A stretch of DNA of 6,397 nt from DASWIV01 sp036397475 (GCA_036397475.1 DASWIV010000175.1:1-6397), one strand, 5' to 3'. Positions 1 to 5,657 are shown, numbered from the stretch's first letter. Notes: generated by a model from the sequence alone, not told the origin. Numbers and translations are program-made.

Positions 1-199
1 TTTTATCGTCATCAGTCAGAGAATCTCGGAGGCCGTGATTATTTGCGGCGATTTCCTCCGCTCTCTTAAGATCAGAATTCATGCACGCTCCAATGAATGC
101 ATCGACAGGACCAATGCCTGTATCGGCACCTGTTTGATCAAGGTAATCAGCGACTTCATTATTTCCGGGGGGCAGGTCGCGGCACCCCAAGCTTTTCAA
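1..199 (-). CDS. Ankyrin-repeat-like protein, partial (runs off left edge)
   Basis: An open minus-strand frame runs from about base 223 to the left edge without a stop. Its translation contains NNEVADYLDQTGAD, then GIGPVDAFIGACMNSDLKRA, then EEIAANNHGLRDSLTDDD. This has the ankyrin rhythm: a helix pair, a G-A-D turn, then A-C-x-x-x-D-L-x-x-A-E. Ankyrin repeats are protein-protein interaction modules; no specific partner can be named. The start is uncertain. The first usable codon is TTG at 199-197, which overlaps the TGA (198-196) of the upstream DUF1232 gene and would suggest translational coupling, but I see no clear Shine-Dalgarno site. The first ATG in frame (82-80) lies inside the repeat. 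The frame therefore begins in what looks like the middle of a repeat, so this may be a gene that lost its 5' end. The ankyrin assignment is by eye; the strand and frame are well supported, the start is not. Confidence 0.55.
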   Translation of the reverse strand, partial: MKSLGCRDLPPGNNEVADYLDQTGADTGIGPVDAFIGACMNSDLKRAEEIAANNHGLRDSLTDDDK

Positions 200-594
200 T
201 CTGAAGTTTCTATAGGCGTTGAATCAGCCGCTTCTTCCCCGAACCATTTATCCGCTGTCGCCTTTGCCTTCTTTTTGATCTCTGGAGTGATGTGTACCGC
301 TATCGCGCCGAGTGCCATCGCAAGCACACCGAGGTCGTCCGTGTATCCGACTCCCGGAATAAAATCGACAATCACGTCGAGCGGAAAGATGAAATACAAA
401 AGCGCCCCATTGATTATGCTTTTCGCCCAGAGTGGGGTTGTTTTCTCCTGGTACGCGTAGTACAGCCTGAGTACCATCTCGACAACCGGACGCCCGATCA
501 GCTTCGCGTATTTTCCCAGCTTTTCCCATAGAGACTTTTTGGGAAATTCTTTCTCGCGCGGATCGACAGGCTTTAATTCAGGGCTTTGGTCCAT
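196..594 (-). CDS. DUF1232 / YkvA-family small membrane protein
   Basis: This 132-residue protein carries the DUF1232 (YkvA-type) signature at about residues 60-90: a hydrophobic segment reading LLYFIFPLDVIVDFIPGVGY followed by TDDLGVLAMAL. The conserved Tyr67, Pro71, Asp73, Asp77, Pro80 and the Asp86-Asp87 pair are all present. The family is widespread; its molecular function is not established, and members are thought to be membrane-associated. The N-terminal 50 residues are charged and helical, and the tail after the core is lysine-rich then acidic. I chose ATG at 594-592. The frame stays open up to a GTG at 684, but that adds 30 residues of Phe/Leu/Ser-rich sequence atypical of the family. 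The first gene to its right is divergent; downstream, an ankyrin-like frame begins at its stop codon. The family call is firm; the start is less so. Confidence 0.85.
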   Translation of the reverse strand: MDQSPELKPVDPREKEFPKKSLWEKLGKYAKLIGRPVVEMVLRLYYAYQEKTTPLWAKSIINGALLYFIFPLDVIVDFIPGVGYTDDLGVLAMALGAIAVHITPEIKKKAKATADKWFGEEAADSTPIETSD

Positions 595-600
595 TTTTTC

Positions 601-606
601 ATTATA
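601..606 (-). promoter_or_regulatory. Candidate -10 box for the DUF1232 gene
   Basis: A perfect TATAAT on the minus strand ends 6 bases before the chosen ATG (594). If used, transcription would start at or next to the ATG, giving a leaderless message. The best -35-like match, TCGACT at 632-627, is 20 bases upstream, which is longer than ideal. An AAGG (610-607) lies 12 bases before the ATG, so a weak Shine-Dalgarno reading from a longer transcript is also possible. Confidence 0.3.
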
Positions 607-640
607 CCTTAACACTTCCGAAAAAAAGTCGAGAAAAAAT

Positions 641-655
641 TTTGAGGAACTCAAA
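641..655. repeat. Short inverted repeat in divergent region
   Basis: TTTGAG, GAA, CTCAAA forms a perfect 6-base inverted repeat with a 3-base spacer, in the 182-base region between the DUF1232 gene and the first TlpA-like gene. On the minus strand it is followed by a run of T. It could be an operator or a weak attenuator upstream of the DUF1232 gene. The stem is short and AT-rich, so chance is possible. Confidence 0.25.
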
Positions 656-764
656 TATGGTAGTAGAATATGTTTATATAACACACAATTTCATATGTGA
701 TGTTTTGTATCCACCGGGAAATTTACCGCCGACAGGGTTAAAAATAGCTTAAATACAATCTGAC

Positions 765-770
765 GAGGAG
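765..770 (+). promoter_or_regulatory. Shine-Dalgarno site of first TlpA-like gene
   Basis: GAGGAG lies 6 bases before the ATG at 777. It fixes the start of the first TlpA-like protein, with the membrane anchor beginning directly after the initiator. Confidence 0.8.
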
Positions 771-776
771 CCTTAG

Positions 777-1340
777 ATGAGCCAGAAACTTGGAGCATTT
801 CTCGCTATCATGGCCGTTATACTAATCGGCTACGCGATGATCCGCGGAAATCCCGAAATGCATACTTCAAGCGCGGCGGACCTGCGCCCTACCATACCTG
901 CAGATGCACTCAAGGCATCGGAAGGCCAGCCCGCTCCCGACTTCACTTACTTCACGATCGACGGCGACGAGGTGCGCCTGTCGGAATACAGGGGTGAAAA
1001 GTCACTCGTCCTTTATTTCTGGGAGACCGCGGACTCACAGTGCCGGTCCGAGCTTCCGGCACTGAGAGATTTTTACAAGGAGAACCATGACAGCGTGGAA
1101 ATTATCGCCATAACAAGCGAGCGCTTGAGAAACATTGAAAATATCAGGTCGGTTGTTACCGGCGAAGTTCTTCCATTCAAGGTATTGCACGACCACGACG
1201 GATCGATCGCAGAATTGTTTCCACACACTATGATCCCGTTTACTGTGTACATCGACAGCAACGGCACGGTCATAAAAATGGCAAGTGGGTACAACAACGA
1301 CGTGATCGAGGATATCCGGATCACACTAGGAACAGGTTAG
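777..1340 (+). CDS. Membrane-anchored TlpA-like thioredoxin-fold protein lacking the first active-site Cys
   Basis: This 187-residue protein starts with an uncleaved-looking membrane anchor (residues about 5-22), then a short linker, then an AhpC/TSA-TlpA type thioredoxin fold from about residue 50. Visible family marks are APDF (53-56), the DGDEVRLSEYRG strand-turn (62-73), FW at 81-82, and the cis-proline of MIPFTVYID at Pro154. Where the family has a CxxC after FW, this protein reads FWETADSQC: Asp86 replaces the first Cys and only Cys89 remains. The GAC codon needs two changes to become a Cys codon, so a single base error does not explain it. TlpA-type proteins usually reduce disulfides in the periplasm; this copy should not do dithiol chemistry and may bind, chaperone, or use a single cysteine. 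It lies directly upstream of an intact paralog (1498-2064). The fold call is firm; the function is open. Confidence 0.88.
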   Translation: MSQKLGAFLAIMAVILIGYAMIRGNPEMHTSSAADLRPTIPADALKASEGQPAPDFTYFTIDGDEVRLSEYRGEKSLVLYFWETADSQCRSELPALRDFYKENHDSVEIIAITSERLRNIENIRSVVTGEVLPFKVLHDHDGSIAELFPHTMIPFTVYIDSNGTVIKMASGYNNDVIEDIRITLGTG

Positions 1341-1345
1341 GTTCG

Positions 1346-1365
1346 GATTACCCGGGTTGGTAATC
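1346..1365 (+). terminator. Possible weak hairpin after first TlpA-like gene
   Basis: GATTACC and GGTAATC form a perfect 7-base stem with a 6-base loop, beginning 5 bases after the TAG stop. A short AATTTT follows 6 bases further on rather than directly behind the stem, so as an intrinsic terminator it is weak. It could instead be a 3'-end stabilising hairpin or a partial read-through point between the two paralogs. Confidence 0.35.
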
Positions 1366-1387
1366 AGGATCAATTTTCACATCTGTT

Positions 1388-1416
1388 TTGCGTAATTATC
1401 CAACGGACTGTAAAAT
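1388..1416 (+). promoter_or_regulatory. Candidate sigma70-type promoter of second TlpA-like gene
   Basis: TTGCGT (1388-1393), a 17-base spacer and TAAAAT (1411-1416) fit a housekeeping promoter: the -10 matches 5 of 6 consensus bases and the -35 matches 3 of 6. The predicted transcript start near 1423 would leave a leader of about 75 bases before the ATG at 1498. It would allow the second paralog to be expressed without the first. Confidence 0.4.
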
Positions 1417-1422
1417 TTACAG
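1408..1422. promoter_or_regulatory. Candidate operator overlapping the -10 box
   Basis: CTGTAAA, A, TTTACAG is a perfect 7-base inverted repeat around a single central base. It covers the candidate -10 box at 1411-1416, the classic position for repressor binding. No regulator gene for it is visible in the window, so the factor is unknown. Confidence 0.4.
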
Positions 1423-1497
1423 GCAACAGGTCGTTCCCGGTCAAGCACATGGGTACGAAAACTGTGGTATCGAGGGTTTTACCCGGGGAAGTAATGA

Positions 1498-2064
1498 ATG
1501 TATCGGTTCTCTAATGCTCTGGTCTTAATCTCCGTCCTGGCTGTTGCCGGGGCAATAATTTATTTCAACGGCATCGAAACCGGTCCCGAAGTTAAAGGAG
1601 CCACGCCGGACAGTATCAGCAAACCGGAGCCGGAACCCGTTTCAACCGGCAACCAGGCACCTGATTTTACCTTCACTTCGATGGACGGGGAAGTCGTTAC
1701 CCTCTCGGAGTATAAAGGTGATAAACCCGTTCTCCTCAATTTCTGGGGAACATTCTGTCAGCCATGCATGGAAGAACTTCCTGTTCTTGAGCGTTTCTAC
1801 GAAGCAAACAAATACCAGATGGAGATAATCGCGGTAAGCAGCGAGCCGGAGGATTCGGAAACGGCTGTAAATTCAGCCAGAGACCGGCTGGGGCTGACAT
1901 TTCCCGTCCTCCATGACACTGCGGGCAGGATAGAATCGCTCTATCCTCATGCTCAGATTCCTTACAATGTCCTTATAGACAGGAATGGGGAAATTATCAG
2001 CAGGATTACCGGCTACGATCCGGGTATCGAGTGGATACTGAAGGTAAGCTTCGACCTGGAATAG
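1498..2064 (+). CDS. Membrane-anchored TlpA-like thiol-disulfide oxidoreductase
   Basis: This 188-residue protein has an N-terminal membrane anchor (about residues 7-23), a proline- and glutamate-rich linker (about 28-50), and a TlpA/ResA-like thioredoxin domain. Visible marks are APDF (54-57), DGEVVTLSEYKG (63-74), the redox motif FWGTFCQPC with Cys87 and Cys90, EELPVL, and the cis-proline of IPYNVLID at Pro155. Such proteins reduce or exchange disulfides outside the cytoplasmic membrane, for example in cytochrome c maturation or reducing envelope proteins; the actual partner cannot be told here. A GGGGAA (1485-1490) sits 7 bases before the ATG, and a TGA directly precedes the ATG in frame, which fixes the start. 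It follows the Cys-lacking paralog after 157 bases. The two align almost without gaps over the catalytic domain, so they arose by tandem duplication. No cytochrome or electron donor gene is nearby. Confidence 0.9.
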   Translation: MYRFSNALVLISVLAVAGAIIYFNGIETGPEVKGATPDSISKPEPEPVSTGNQAPDFTFTSMDGEVVTLSEYKGDKPVLLNFWGTFCQPCMEELPVLERFYEANKYQMEIIAVSSEPEDSETAVNSARDRLGLTFPVLHDTAGRIESLYPHAQIPYNVLIDRNGEIISRITGYDPGIEWILKVSFDLE

Positions 2065-2067
2065 TAC

Positions 2068-2192
2068 GTAGCCCGGGATGCCGTCCAGTGTTGTAGCCCA
2101 TGCTTCAAAAAATATCCCGCACAGGCATCCCGGAACCCTTTGCATCTTACATTCAAGCGTCGCGATTTTTCCCCGACGGGTTCCCGGGCTAC
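2068..2192. repeat. Structured intergenic element predicted to fold as a three-way junction
   Basis: Three segments pair with one another end to end. Stem 1 is GTAGCCC (2068-2074) with GGGCTAC (2186-2192). Stem 2 is GGGATGCC (2075-2082) with GGCATCCC (2124-2131). Stem 3 is GGAACCC (2132-2138) with GGGTTCC (2178-2184). The stems abut with only C2185 unpaired at the junction, and the two arms carry loops of 41 and 39 bases. The segments share CCCGG cores, so the alternative pairing of 2068-2078 with 2182-2192 (11 bases, perfect) is also possible. It begins 3 bases after the second TlpA-like stop codon. No T-run follows it, so it is not a typical intrinsic terminator. It could be a small mobile palindromic element of the REP/MITE kind, or a structured RNA. 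The pairing is read directly; the role is unknown. Confidence 0.6.
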
Positions 2193-2230
2193 TCCCACCC
2201 TTTACGCATGGGTAGCCTCCCTGTTCCACT

Positions 2231-2260
2231 TTAAACCTCATTAAACGACATTAATACGAA
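2231..2260. promoter_or_regulatory. Three 10-base-phased TTAA repeats upstream of receiver gene
   Basis: TTAAACCTCA, TTAAACGACA and TTAATACGAA stand head to tail at an exact 10-base period, about one helical turn, ending 36 bases before the ATG at 2297. Same-face spacing like this suggests cooperative protein binding or DNA curvature at a promoter. I could not place convincing -35 and -10 hexamers in the same stretch. Confidence 0.35.
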
Positions 2261-2296
2261 ACCTCGTCCACCGGACGATGCAAGGAACGATGCTGA

Positions 2297-2938
2297 ATGA
2301 AAGACCTTTCTCAATCAGATATGCTTGAAATTTTAGGAGCCTGCCTCGACCTCCTCGCCAGCCGTGAGGATGAAATCCGCGCGCTCTACGACCGGATCGA
2401 AAATATTCAGAGAATTCCCGGGTCGTATAAAAATATTTCATCAGTGGCGAAGTCGCTGGACGACGCGAAAGCCGCGACATCCCCGGACTGGCCTGCTGCC
2501 ATTGCAGTCAGCGCGACACCGAATGTCGGACGTTCGCTGACGCTCCTGTTCCCCCATATGGGGCTTCGCATACAGGGAATCACCGACAGCGGTCTCGAGG
2601 GACTGACACTTGTCGAAAAGCATAAGCCGGAATTCGCGTTTGTGGACCTTGACGTAAAAGATATCGATTCCCACGTGCTTATCAGCAGGATGAAGGAAGT
2701 TCAGCCCGATTTGATCGTGATAGCGCTGTCGTCGGGGAATGAAGAGACAGTCCTGGTATCTGCGACAATCGCGGGAGCGAAGGAAGTTATCGCGAAGCCG
2801 ATACAGTCGGCGAGGGTGATCAATACGGTCAACAGGCTGAAGAAAGAATCGGACTACGTATTAATACCCGCAGGAAAACTTCCTGACAGGATCAACCCTA
2901 CAAAATCAAAAATTACCGAAGGCTGGACAGTACTTTAA
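2297..2938 (+). CDS. Atypical (degenerate) response-regulator receiver protein
   Basis: This 213-residue protein has a helical N-terminal part (about residues 5-60), a CheY-like receiver domain (about 67-180) and a short tail with no recognisable DNA-binding or enzymatic output domain. Receiver marks are Asp117 in FAFVDLD at the phospho-acceptor position, Ser145 in VIALSS at the Thr/Ser position, and Lys167 in VIAKPI. The acidic pair that normally binds magnesium at the end of the first strand is missing: that stretch reads IAVSATPN. Conventional phosphorylation is therefore doubtful, and it may act as a pseudo-receiver that signals by protein contacts. The start follows AAGGA (2282-2286) with 10 bases between, and an in-frame TGA directly precedes the ATG. 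No histidine kinase is nearby. It converges with the lipoprotein gene, with 6 bases between stop codons. The fold is likely; the role is unknown. Confidence 0.75.
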   Translation: MKDLSQSDMLEILGACLDLLASREDEIRALYDRIENIQRIPGSYKNISSVAKSLDDAKAATSPDWPAAIAVSATPNVGRSLTLLFPHMGLRIQGITDSGLEGLTLVEKHKPEFAFVDLDVKDIDSHVLISRMKEVQPDLIVIALSSGNEETVLVSATIAGAKEVIAKPIQSARVINTVNRLKKESDYVLIPAGKLPDRINPTKSKITEGWTVL

Positions 2939-2944
2939 AAATCT

Positions 2945-5479
2945 TTACCAGTCCGACGGCGCTTCATAAACCACAAGATTTGCGGAACCCACATCCCATC
3001 CGACCAGCGCGAACAAGGGATCATTTGCCTCCGTTCCAGGACGGAACGATCCGTTGTGATACCTGGTTCCCGCTACACGGTAATAATCCATCTCGTTCAG
3101 GTCCGCATCGAATTTTTTAATCCCGATACCGTTTCCGTTACTCTGAAAACTCAGTGTAGCGACCAGCCTGCACGATTCAGCGGATCCGTTACCATGGTCG
3201 ACTTCCAGAGTTCCGCCTTCCCACTTGTTGAAATCGGAAATACTCGCTGCATGATCATTACTCTCATCGAAAATATGCGTGACTGTGAGAGCGTCGATAC
3301 GTACCGGGGGTGAAACTCCGATATCGACCGTGTAAATTGCGCCCTGGTACGGGTAATTTTCATTATGGAGAATGTACAGCCGTTCGACTGACGGAATAAC
3401 TGCTATATCATAAAGTCCACGGGCTCCACCGACGACAAAAGTACAATCGAGTGTATCGGCGCTTACATAATCGTACGTTCCCGATGTGCCATTCCATTCA
3501 TAATGATAGAGAGTGTTTGTGCCGGTTGATCCGCCGGGAGTGTGGTAAAGCGCCCAGATCCCGCCGTTGCCATCGGTGTCGATTCCCGCGATCACTCCGC
3601 CTGAATTGGGAAGGTCGAATTCGGTCAGGTATGTTCCGTCATCTTCATAGACCGTAATTCTCTCGACCGTATTAGGGACAGTTGAATAAATAAGGCGTTC
3701 GTTTACCTCGTCGTAGTCAAGATTCGCGAGATAGCACCACTGTGCGTAGCCATTGGCCATACTGGAAACAATGATCTCTCCCAGTACTGTGCCGGGAGTG
3801 TCGACCTCATAAGCGACAATATTCGCGCCGCTTTTAAGGAGAAGTCGTCCATCCGGAAGGAACGCGGTCGCATCCTGCCTGATGTTCGTGAAATTTCCCG
3901 TGCACGAGATGGTTCCAAGAACTGTGGAATGGACTTCCGAAGGGCAATCTATTATTATCGCATGCATCGGTGAAAGAATATCGTCGCCACAGTCATTCGA
4001 AACTTTCAGTCCGACTTCCCAGTCGCCGGGAGAGAACTGGTGAGTGACGATCGGATCGGTTCCCGATTCATCGTAAATTCCGTCGCCCTCCCAGTCCCAT
4101 TCATACGTTATCGGGTCCGTTCCGGAAGTCCCTGATGCATCAAACTCGATATCCGCGCCGGCGGAACCTGTCGATGGTGCTGAAAGCGCTACGACAGGAG
4201 GAATACATGGATTGGAAACCGGTATGTCGAATGTAGCGAAAAAATAACTCGCGAGCGCAGCGTCTGGTACAGGGACACCAAATCCCTGGTCATACGAATT
4301 CGGATCATTGCTTTCAACCGTTATTAATAATGTAGCCTTGCCGAATTTCAGAGGCTCGACATCGATTTCCAGACTCGCGACACTGGATACCGACGTTCCC
4401 GGGATTGTAAATGGCGACAGGAATTCAGGCGTGAGGGCTTCATATTCCGGTGGAATTATGAAATCGTCTGACTCCAGCATTATTGCGGAAATTTCGCCAA
4501 GGACACCGCTTGGATTATAAGGCGACTGCCAGTCCCACAATTCAGCCCGGAGATTGAGAGAGCCGCCGCCGGAACCTGTGTCGGGGTCGTACCACGCGTC
4601 GCTGCCGGTATCCAGTACCGACAGGTGAAATGGTTCCGCTTTATTTGCGTTAATCGGAAAATCTCCAGGGATACTGGTTGGTGGATTAACATCCGGCTGC
4701 TCCCAGTTGGCGATGACAGCGTACTGGAATTCAACGACCGGAGATCCTGATTGCATCGGAAACTGAATTCTGTAACGCCGCGAATTCGATCCGGGCTCGA
4801 ATTTACCGCGATTTGAGAGGTTCCCTTCATCCTGCAGGAACAAGGAAAGATCGTCTTCAGGTTGAAGGCCGTCGCAGAAATATTTGTATCCGTTGATGGT
4901 CCCGGAAAAATTCTGTCCCTTTGTGCCAAGCGCTCCTTCCACAAATCCCAGGAGGTTTGGCGAAGTGAATTCGGTCGGATTGTACCAGCGGGTATAACCG
5001 TCGGGATTTAAAAGCCGGACATTGTCCGGCGACTTTGCGTAGAAAACGCCTGGATCATGACTGCCGTAGGTGTCGCCATGCCCGATCAACGCGCCGGCTA
5101 CATCGAACCCGGTATACTGATCGAGACCCGCAAAGGGATGAATCAATGTCACATCGACATCGAGTATGCCGGTAGTCTGAAAATCCCCAATGGACGGGAT
5201 CGAGATCTGAAGGTTGCCGGAATTTCCCAGCGGAGGCTGGAGGAACACCGTTACATTCGCCGCAAAATCCGCTCTACGAACCGGAATGATGTCAACTATC
5301 CCCGACACGGTATCAATGGCGACACGGTAATATCCCCACAGGTGCGAATTTGAGGATGCCAGACGCTCCTGTTGAGAATTGGTGATATCACCCGCGACTG
5401 GCGACATTCCGCCTGAGCATGAGAGCATGCATATGACGGCACACGCTGCTACGAAAGCGGTTATGATCCGGTTACTCAT
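2945..5479 (-). CDS. Large PKD-domain lipoprotein, function unknown
   Basis: This protein of 844 residues is exported. Residues 1-20 form a signal peptide (SNR, then a hydrophobic stretch) ending in ICMLSC, with Cys21 as the lipidation site. The N-terminal part (about 40-250) has the line SHLWGYYRVAIDTVSG, then LDVDVTLIHPFAG and YTGFDVAGALIG, which reads like a beta-rich domain I cannot name. A second beta-rich part (about 270-420) follows. A PKD domain at about 424-510 contains YEWDWEGDGIYDESG and HQFSPGDWEVGLKVSNDCG. The last third (about 510-844) has strand-turn repeats such as AFLPDGRLLLKSG and a possible calcium-loop DTDGNGG near residue 635, consistent with a beta-propeller. I chose the ATG at 5479 because GGAGGA lies 7 bases upstream and the signal peptide starts there; an upstream ATG at 5599 would add 40 charged residues before it. 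Probably a surface or periplasmic binding or adhesion protein. Confidence 0.85.
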   Translation of the reverse strand: MSNRIITAFVAACAVICMLSCSGGMSPVAGDITNSQQERLASSNSHLWGYYRVAIDTVSGIVDIIPVRRADFAANVTVFLQPPLGNSGNLQISIPSIGDFQTTGILDVDVTLIHPFAGLDQYTGFDVAGALIGHGDTYGSHDPGVFYAKSPDNVRLLNPDGYTRWYNPTEFTSPNLLGFVEGALGTKGQNFSGTINGYKYFCDGLQPEDDLSLFLQDEGNLSNRGKFEPGSNSRRYRIQFPMQSGSPVVEFQYAVIANWEQPDVNPPTSIPGDFPINANKAEPFHLSVLDTGSDAWYDPDTGSGGGSLNLRAELWDWQSPYNPSGVLGEISAIMLESDDFIIPPEYEALTPEFLSPFTIPGTSVSSVASLEIDVEPLKFGKATLLITVESNDPNSYDQGFGVPVPDAALASYFFATFDIPVSNPCIPPVVALSAPSTGSAGADIEFDASGTSGTDPITYEWDWEGDGIYDESGTDPIVTHQFSPGDWEVGLKVSNDCGDDILSPMHAIIIDCPSEVHSTVLGTISCTGNFTNIRQDATAFLPDGRLLLKSGANIVAYEVDTPGTVLGEIIVSSMANGYAQWCYLANLDYDEVNERLIYSTVPNTVERITVYEDDGTYLTEFDLPNSGGVIAGIDTDGNGGIWALYHTPGGSTGTNTLYHYEWNGTSGTYDYVSADTLDCTFVVGGARGLYDIAVIPSVERLYILHNENYPYQGAIYTVDIGVSPPVRIDALTVTHIFDESNDHAASISDFNKWEGGTLEVDHGNGSAESCRLVATLSFQSNGNGIGIKKFDADLNEMDYYRVAGTRYHNGSFRPGTEANDPLFALVGWDVGSANLVVYEAPSDW

Positions 5480-5486
5480 TATATTT

Positions 5487-5492
5487 TCCTCC
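5487..5492 (-). promoter_or_regulatory. Shine-Dalgarno site of the lipoprotein gene
   Basis: GGAGGA on the minus strand is 7 bases before the ATG at 5479. It decides between this start and the longer frame from 5599, in favour of the signal-peptide start. Confidence 0.85.
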
Positions 5493-5522
5493 GAGGAATG
5501 TGTCCGTAGAGTTTCAATGCAT

Positions 5523-5551
5523 ATATTAACCGTTCTGCAGGTATTCCTCAA
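5523..5551 (-). promoter_or_regulatory. Candidate promoter of the lipoprotein gene
   Basis: On the minus strand TTGAGG (5551-5546), a 17-base spacer and TAATAT (5528-5523) match 4 of 6 consensus bases in each box. The predicted start near 5516 gives a leader of roughly 37 bases that includes the strong ribosome site. Confidence 0.4.
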
Positions 5552-5597
5552 TCCCCATCGCAATCGGATTGAACGCGAATTAATCGCCATCAGCCAC

Positions 5598-5610
5598 AAA
5601 ATTGAATTTT
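5598..5610. promoter_or_regulatory. AT-rich inverted repeat in divergent promoter region
   Basis: AAAATT, G, AATTTT is a perfect 6-base inverted repeat around one base. It lies between the two divergent promoters, about 20 bases upstream of the GH57 -35 box and 46 bases upstream of the lipoprotein -35 box. It could bind a regulator serving either gene, but AT-rich palindromes of this size also arise by chance. Confidence 0.25.
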
Positions 5611-5629
5611 GATTTCAACGGGAATTTGA

Positions 5630-5657
5630 TTGATAATCCATGCAAATGGCTTATAAT
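5630..5657 (+). promoter_or_regulatory. Sigma70-type promoter of the GH57 gene
   Basis: TTGATA (5630-5635), a 16-base spacer and a perfect TATAAT (5652-5657) make the best promoter match in the window (5 of 6 and 6 of 6). Transcription would begin near 5664, giving a leader of about 22 bases with AGGA at 5676-5679. Confidence 0.65.

Noticed and set aside
35..460. Plus-strand open frame of 141 codons across the DUF1232 region
   Set aside because: It lies antisense to the DUF1232 and ankyrin-like frames, whose translations carry recognisable motifs. Its own translation shows no family and no ribosome site.
729..759. Possible promoter CCGACA ... TACAAT before the first TlpA-like gene
   Set aside because: The 19-base spacer is long, and the predicted transcript start near 766 would cut into the Shine-Dalgarno site at 765-770, so it is unlikely to be the working promoter.
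2068..2192. The structured element as an intrinsic terminator
   Set aside because: The stems are GC-rich enough, but no T-run follows the closing arm at 2192, and the loops of about 40 bases are too large for a standard terminator hairpin.
4480..4944. Minus-strand open frame of 154 codons inside the lipoprotein gene
   Set aside because: It is an out-of-frame shadow on the same strand as the 844-residue lipoprotein, with low-complexity Ser/Arg-rich translation.
5477..5599. Upstream ATG at 5599 as the lipoprotein start
   Set aside because: It would place 40 charged residues before the signal peptide, and it would overlap the candidate promoter. The ATG at 5479 has a strong ribosome site.
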